A DNA stretch of 64,000 nucleotides from Cannabis sativa (lineage: Eukaryota > Streptophyta > Magnoliopsida > Rosales > Cannabaceae). The stretch covers positions 1,116,001-1,180,000 of the forward strand of contig NC_083602.1 in NCBI RefSeq assembly GCF_029168945.1. Direction: 5' to 3'. The number at the start of each line of letters is the position of its first letter. Within the stretch, counting starts at the first letter, position 1. Both the position numbers and the translations under genes were made by a program. The notes below the pieces were generated by a model. It was given only the letters and a program-made list of their open reading frames with translations, did no database searches and was not told the DNA's origin. Shown here one piece after another: positions 59,219-64,000 of the stretch.

Positions 59219-62200
59219 TCATCTCAGTACTCTCACATGTGGAATATGAGATATGTTGTGCCAATCCTCCCCTACTTCCTTTTCACATCTCTGCTCTAGT
59301 TTTGGGCACTTATGAATATACAATGTCTTTAGGTTGGTCAGCCTTTGCATGCTCATAGGAATACATTCCATATCCGGACAACATATGATGTTTAACTCTT
59401 TAAGAGTTGTAAGATTTCCAAGCCAATCAGGCAACGATGCAAGCTCCGAGAACATGGATATTTTCAAATGTTCAAGTGAGGAAAGGTGCTGCAAGCTTTC
59501 GGGCAGAACAGGCAACTTTTGAGAAGCATCATAGGAGCCTCCTATATATAGATGTTGGAGAGATATGAGTTGATTAGGACCACTTGGAAAGCCTTCTTCA
59601 ATTGCTGGACAATTATCAAGTTCTAGATGGTTAAGCATAGTAAGATTCTGAAAACTTTCAGATAGTGATCTTAACTTTTCACAATCAGCGATGCAAATTC
59701 TCTGCAACGAACAATCTCGAAACATTCCCTCTGGTAGGCACGTGAGTTCAGGACAACTTCTGATTTCTAGAAACTGTAGCGAATTAAGGTTGTGTAGCAT
59801 ATTTTGGGGAAGGGAAGTCAAATGACAACGCTCCATGTGAAGCTGAGTAAGACCATAGAGATTAGAGATGGATTCTAGTAACACTTGTCTCCCATCATCC
59901 ACCCTCAGAGATTTAACAGATCCTAGTTTAGGTAAGCTCAATTTCGGGCATATAGTCACTTCCAAGGAAGACAAACATGGGAACATTTCATTTCCAACTT
60001 CATGCCTTGAAAATCCTTCCAAATTTGGTAAATTCACAATCTCAAGACTTTCTAAACATCCAAAGCTACTTCTTAAGTCTCCGTGACTGTGAATAAACTG
60101 CACTAACTTCATTCTTGATACTTCAAGATATCGAAGAGATGTTAGTTTACCAAAATGCGGAAGTTCTCTACAGTTATGGCAATAAGATAAAGTGATGCGA
60201 ACAACACTTCCAAGAATGTCATCACGGAACCAAGACGAGAAGTGGGCACCTTTGTAATAGTGAATTTCCAACCATTTCAAACTCGTGGGAGGAGCAAGAG
60301 CTTCAAGTACCTCTTTTGCATTCTCTTCAGATTCCTCTTCATTGTTATTCCAACATAAATACAGTCCTTCTAGACTTCTTTTGGCTGATAGATTAGCAAA
60401 TCTAGCTTCAATTGGATTCATGATCACATTTTCTAGGTTCCTGATGTGTAGAACACCTCCTATGTTCAGGTCTTTCAATTCATCCAATTGACAACCTTTT
60501 TTTTTATCCACAATGAAATTTGTCAAAGTCTTTAAGCAACTTAGCTTCCCAATGTTTGGTGGTAGGTGTGATAATTTGTCACAAAAAATTATGTAAAGAT
60601 GGCGCAGACCTTTCAAGCGAATCATGTGTTTGGGTAGCTTACGAAGTTCATAACAAAAGCTTAGGTTTAAAGTCAACAAATGGTGTAGCAAACAAATGGA
60701 ATCAGGGAGGACTTCAATACTAGTATGTGAGAGATTCAAATAGCGTACATGTTTCAAATTACTGACCAATGATGATATAGACGCTTTATGAATAACAACA
60801 TAGCTCCTATCAAACGCTCGTAATGAGCAAAAATTCCAATAATTATCACAAGCGATTGAATCATTTGATAATGTCATGATTGTCCTTAAGGATTTAGTAC
60901 TTGGTATGTTAGAAAATGACCCTAATCCACTAAACGTGCATGTCAAGTGACGAACTCTTTCTGACAAGTTGATAGTATGAGTATCATCATTAACCTCCAC
61001 ACTACGACATTTGTCACCCATTATAGATTGAGCTAGATCATGAAATAAATCATGCATCTTGAAATAGTAGATACTTCCGTCAAAACCCATCACTGTGCCC
61101 TCATCAAGAAATGATCTCCAACATAAATCATTAATCATCTCATTTCCAACATCTTCCACCTCAAGTTCAAGTTCTGGCTTCGAAGAAATCAACCCATTTG
61201 CCATCCAAAGGTGAATTAACATTGTCTTTATTATTTTGTGATCCTTTGGAAATATAGCACAATAAGAGAAACATCGTCTCTGCTCTACTGGAAGATGAAG
61301 GTAGCTTAACTTCAAAGCAGGCAAGATGGAAGCTTTATCCTCCGGTAAATTCCAAAGCTCACTACGCATAACAGAAAGCCACACCTCCTCCTCTTCACTT
61401 TTGAAACACATTAAGCCTCCTAAAGCTTTTGCTGCTAATGGAACTCCCTTGCACTTCTTCACTATCTCTTTTCCGATATTCACAAGGTTAGGTCGCTCTT
61501 CTCTGTGGTTACCAAATGCACGTTGCTTGAATAATAACCAACAGTCATCGTCTGATAAACCAGTCAAGTAGTGATGCGTTGGTGTTGTTCCCATAATGAA
61601 GGCAACCTTTTTCGAACGAGTAGTGACAACCACCGAAGCACCTTTTGATCCGCATTCCAATACATATTTCAATTTGTCCCATTCCTCATGATCTTCATTC
61701 CACACATCATCCAAAACAATCAAGAATCTCTTTCTTTGAAGCATGTTCTGAAGTCGTCTCTGCAAAGGATCCATTTCCATTGCTTCACAAGGACGCCCAT
61801 TTCCAGATTCTATGATAGCTTTGATCAATTTACGCACATCAAAGTCTTCAGAAACACAAACCCATATCTTCAACTCAAAATGCTCATTGAGCCATTCATC
61901 ATTGAAGACCCATTGAGCAAGAGTTGTCTTTCCCATTCCTCCTAAACCAACAATACAGTAAACAGAAGTATCACTGCAATTGATGGCATCATTAACTAAG
62001 AACCCAACAACTCTCTCCTTGTCCTCTTCTCTCCCATACACATGTGGTTGAGTAATAACAGAACCAGTTTGACGACTTTCTCTAATTTGATTCCGTCTCT
62101 CCCCAACATCAACCTCTTGCAAGTGAAAATGAACTCGCTCATTTGCAATCTGATCTAATCTATCCTCAATCTCTTTCATCTTTTTAGCAATATTGTGACG

Positions 62201-62548
62201 AAAGTAAAGATGCTTAGGACTCAAACAAGACAAAGAAGATTGTACCTTACGAATCCACTTATGGTGATCATATTGTAGATGATTCTGATCCATTCGAAAG
62301 GCCTCTGCTTCGCAATCATCCAAAACATCCTCCAACTCAGAAGATACATCTTCCAACTTTTGTAGCCAATTCTTGATAGCACGATTAGTTGATTGTCTCT
62401 CCTCAGCATCTTCAATGACAGCAGAAATGGTTGAGAGCATGCTACACATCTTCTCCATCTCTTTCTCCACACCCAAAATAGATCCAACTTGCTTTTGGAT
62501 CAGCAAGCTTAGATTCTCAAGCACAACAGTGAGAACAGCTTCAGCCAT
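59219..62548 (-). CDS. CC-NBS-LRR resistance protein, 1109 aa (unit B, longer type)
   Basis: Intact and about 98.7% identical to the 48442-51771 protein (14 differences counted by eye). Same domain order and positions: CC with LEDVLDD, P-loop 201-209, kinase-2 275-283, GLPL-type 366-378, MHD 498-500, then LRRs. It keeps the usual serine in WVCVSEDFD but carries W where the twin has R in VFNDEWLNEHF, next to RNBS-A. Unlike its twin it retains unrearranged upstream DNA beyond 62640. The differences cluster in no single domain; several lie in the LRR (LLHFG versus LPHFG, MEHC versus MERC). Confidence 0.96.
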   Translation of the reverse strand: MAEAVLTVVLENLSLLIQKQVGSILGVEKEMEKMCSMLSTISAVIEDAEERQSTNRAIKNWLQKLEDVSSELEDVLDDCEAEAFRMDQNHLQYDHHKWIRKVQSSLSCLSPKHLYFRHNIAKKMKEIEDRLDQIANERVHFHLQEVDVGERRNQIRESRQTGSVITQPHVYGREEDKERVVGFLVNDAINCSDTSVYCIVGLGGMGKTTLAQWVFNDEWLNEHFELKIWVCVSEDFDVRKLIKAIIESGNGRPCEAMEMDPLQRRLQNMLQRKRFLIVLDDVWNEDHEEWDKLKYVLECGSKGASVVVTTRSKKVAFIMGTTPTHHYLTGLSDDDCWLLFKQRAFGNHREERPNLVNIGKEIVKKCKGVPLAAKALGGLMCFKSEEEEVWLSVMRSELWNLPEDKASILPALKLSYLHLPVEQRRCFSYCAIFPKDHKIIKTMLIHLWMANGLISSKPELELEVEDVGNEMINDLCWRSFLDEGTVMGFDGSIYYFKMHDLFHDLAQSIMGDKCRSVEVNDDTHTINLSERVRHLTCTFSGLGSFSNIPSTKSLRTIMTLSNDSIACDNYWNFCSLRAFDRSYVVIHKASISSLVSNLKHVRYLNLSHTSIEVLPDSICLLHHLLTLNLSFCYELRKLPKHMIRLKGLRHLYIIFCDKLSHLPPNIGKLSCLKTLTNFIVDKKKGCQLDELKDLNIGGVLHIRNLENVIMNPIEARFANLSAKRSLEGLYLCWNNNEEESEENAKEVLEALAPPTSLKWLEIHYYKGAHFSSWFRDDILGSVVRITLSYCHNCRELPHFGKLTSLRYLEVSRMKLVQFIHSHGDLRSSFGCLESLEIVNLPNLEGFSRHEVGNEMFPCLSSLEVTICPKLSLPKLGSVKSLRVDDGRQVLLESISNLYGLTQLHMERCHLTSLPQNMLHNLNSLQFLEIRSCPELTCLPEGMFRDCSLQRICIADCEKLRSLSESFQNLTMLNHLELDNCPAIEEGFPSGPNQLISLQHLYIGGSYDASQKLPVLPESLQHLSSLEHLKISMFSELASLPDWLGNLTTLKELNIICCPDMECIPMSMQRLTNLKTLYIHKCPKLEQRCEKEVGEDWHNISHIPHVRVLR

Positions 62549-64000
62549 GAAGCCTGGTCAGTTGAGAAAAAGCAGTTGATATATCAAAGTTTAAACACGG
62601 TTAGAGATCAAGCAAGCAAAGTAATCAATCAAATTGTACAAACTTCAAGCTAATCTACAAAATTGGTTGAAACAAAGTCTTTTTGTTTTTTCATTTATTT
62701 TTTTTTTTTAGGAAAATGGAAACAAAGTCTTTGACTAGGCTGAGACAATATGACAAGGCAACCTATCATGGCCATGGTAGGTAGGATTCAATTTGTTACA
62801 TTATTATACTCTTAATTATTTTAATTTGACCTTTTTATGTTATATTATTTATCACTGTAATGATAACTTACACTCACCAGTCACCACTATTGAGTATTAG
62901 TTGGTTTAGGAACGTCGTTATTCATTATTTGTGAGCCAAATCAAAGAGTCCACAATTTGATACGACAGACAAGTAAAAAACAACAGTACACCACCAGATG
63001 ATCTTGTAAGAGAATATGCGATAATAGAATAAAATAGAATAATAATCAAAGACTCAACCACAAGGGACAAAGGATATGGAAATATTTAAAAAATTCAAAG
63101 GAAGGTACTAAATGACTAAATACACTTTGTTGTGTTGTGTTGTGTCTATAACAATTTTTATAAGAATGGAATGAGAGTTACCAGCAGCATAATTTGAATC
63201 CTACTACAAACAAGCCTTGGAATTGGAAAACATTACCAGCCAAATCATGTGTGAGAGGCATTTTGTCGAACATCTTCTCTCCAAATCTTCCATCCTCAAA
63301 CAAACTCAACATTCCCAAACCTGTATGTATGGAACCAAACTAATAACTTCAATTCAAATGAGATGTGATGATAATGAGGATAGCATAAATATAATAAGAA
63401 CCATTGCAGAGTTCTCAACAAGTTTCTTCAATGGCAAAACTGAAATGCTAACTACCACCTGAAATGACACATTTTTAATTAAATAAATAATAAGAGAAAC
63501 CCCTAACTATTTACAACATATCATATCAGTATTGTGTTAGACATTTTAAAGTGTTTAACAGCTATGCTTGTGGCAGAAATTTTGGAATTGGAAGACAAAT
63601 GTGGGATAAATAAAGGTAAAAAATTTCACCTACTAAATGTTAATATTTCTTTATATACTAGTTTGGTTAAAGATTAATTAAAAGATAGAAAATAGAAAAT
63701 TGAGACTATTATGTGTACTGTGAGTCCATAATTTTATTTATAATTTTGCTTTATTTCAGCTTTGTTTTATATTATAGAAGCTAAATAAATATATTGAGTA
63801 AGAGTAGTCTTTCCAATATAAATACAATATTAATTGGTTTCCTTTTTTTGAAAGAGATTTCTGTTCCAACCAAACACCAACTATAAAGAATGAGAAAAAC
63901 AAGAACCAGCCTTGGCCTTAACTAAGGCTGTTAATTAACAAACAGAGCCAAAAGGCATAACACAACACAGTGCAGCCCTTCAAGTACAGCCAAAGCTTAC
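62549..64000. other. upstream region of the rightmost NLR and start of a further NLR flank
   Basis: No supported gene. 62641-63480 is unique in the window apart from a CTTTGTCC...GAGTCTTTGATTATTAT-like match to 11950-11990 in inverse orientation. The segment at about 63520-63680 resembles 47290-47450, and that from 63867 resembles 46767-46870, so another diverged NLR unit probably begins at the right edge. Confidence 0.5.

Larger units (their letters stand above)
51874..62640. repeat. tandem duplication unit B (NLR pair)
   Basis: Second copy of the unit of about 10.8 kb. It differs from unit A by small indels, including a stretch of about 158 bases (52041-52199) absent from unit A, and by the two coding deletions in unit A's shorter NLR. 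Its right end is about 90 bases upstream of the NLR start at 62548, where similarity to unit A stops. Confidence 0.9.

Noticed and set aside
63217..63462. 81-codon ORF near the right edge
   Set aside because: It relies on a TTG start and has no recognised motif or supporting context.

Overview
This is plant nuclear DNA. It is AT-rich, contains CC-NBS-LRR (NLR) resistance genes without introns in the coding part, plant LTR retrotransposons primed by initiator-Met tRNA, a Mutator-type foldback element, LINE relics, and small plant genes with TATA boxes and pyrimidine-rich leaders. The mix suggests a eudicot. I cannot name the species from the sequence alone.

Layout. At 1-1018 the LRR end of an NLR on the + strand is cut by the left edge of the window. 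Its 3' flank carries a young, non-coding 9.7-kb LTR element (1611-11313, LARD-like, target duplication GGACA). A 0.9-kb foldback MULE (12605-13512) with a perfect 9-bp target duplication follows, and then two diverged LTR-like repeats (about 13.8-17.7 kb). At 18722-27530 lies a broken gene for an amaranthin-type lectin fused to an aerolysin-like domain. It has a frameshift, is split by a 7.36-kb Ty1/copia element (19752-27110, target duplication CATAG), and has a 1.86-kb solo LTR (27609-29471, target duplication GTAAT) in its 3' untranslated region. The stretch from 29.5 to 36.7 kb holds a LINE 3' fragment, MITE-like repeats and two small genes of unknown function (32736-33149 + and 35278-35490 -). 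A 3.09-kb Ty3/gypsy-type solo LTR (36678-39765, target duplication AATAC) is packed with tandem repeats and small hairpins.

From 41.3 kb to the right edge is an NLR cluster on the - strand, built as two tandem copies of a unit of about 10.8 kb. Each unit holds one NLR of a shorter-LRR type and one of a longer-LRR type (1109 aa). In the left unit the shorter gene is broken by two small deletions; the other three NLRs have open frames. The duplication joint falls at a LINE fragment and leaves the two near-identical 1109-aa genes with different upstream DNA. The NLRs would act in the cytoplasm as immune receptors. The lectin/aerolysin gene, when intact in relatives, is a stress or defence protein, so the window is a defence locus heavily remodelled by retrotransposons.

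The observations I find least explained are the array of small hairpins with compensatory stem changes in the solo LTR (38.70-39.11 kb), the young but coding-dead copia element inside the lectin gene, and the promoter exchange between the two 1109-aa NLR copies.
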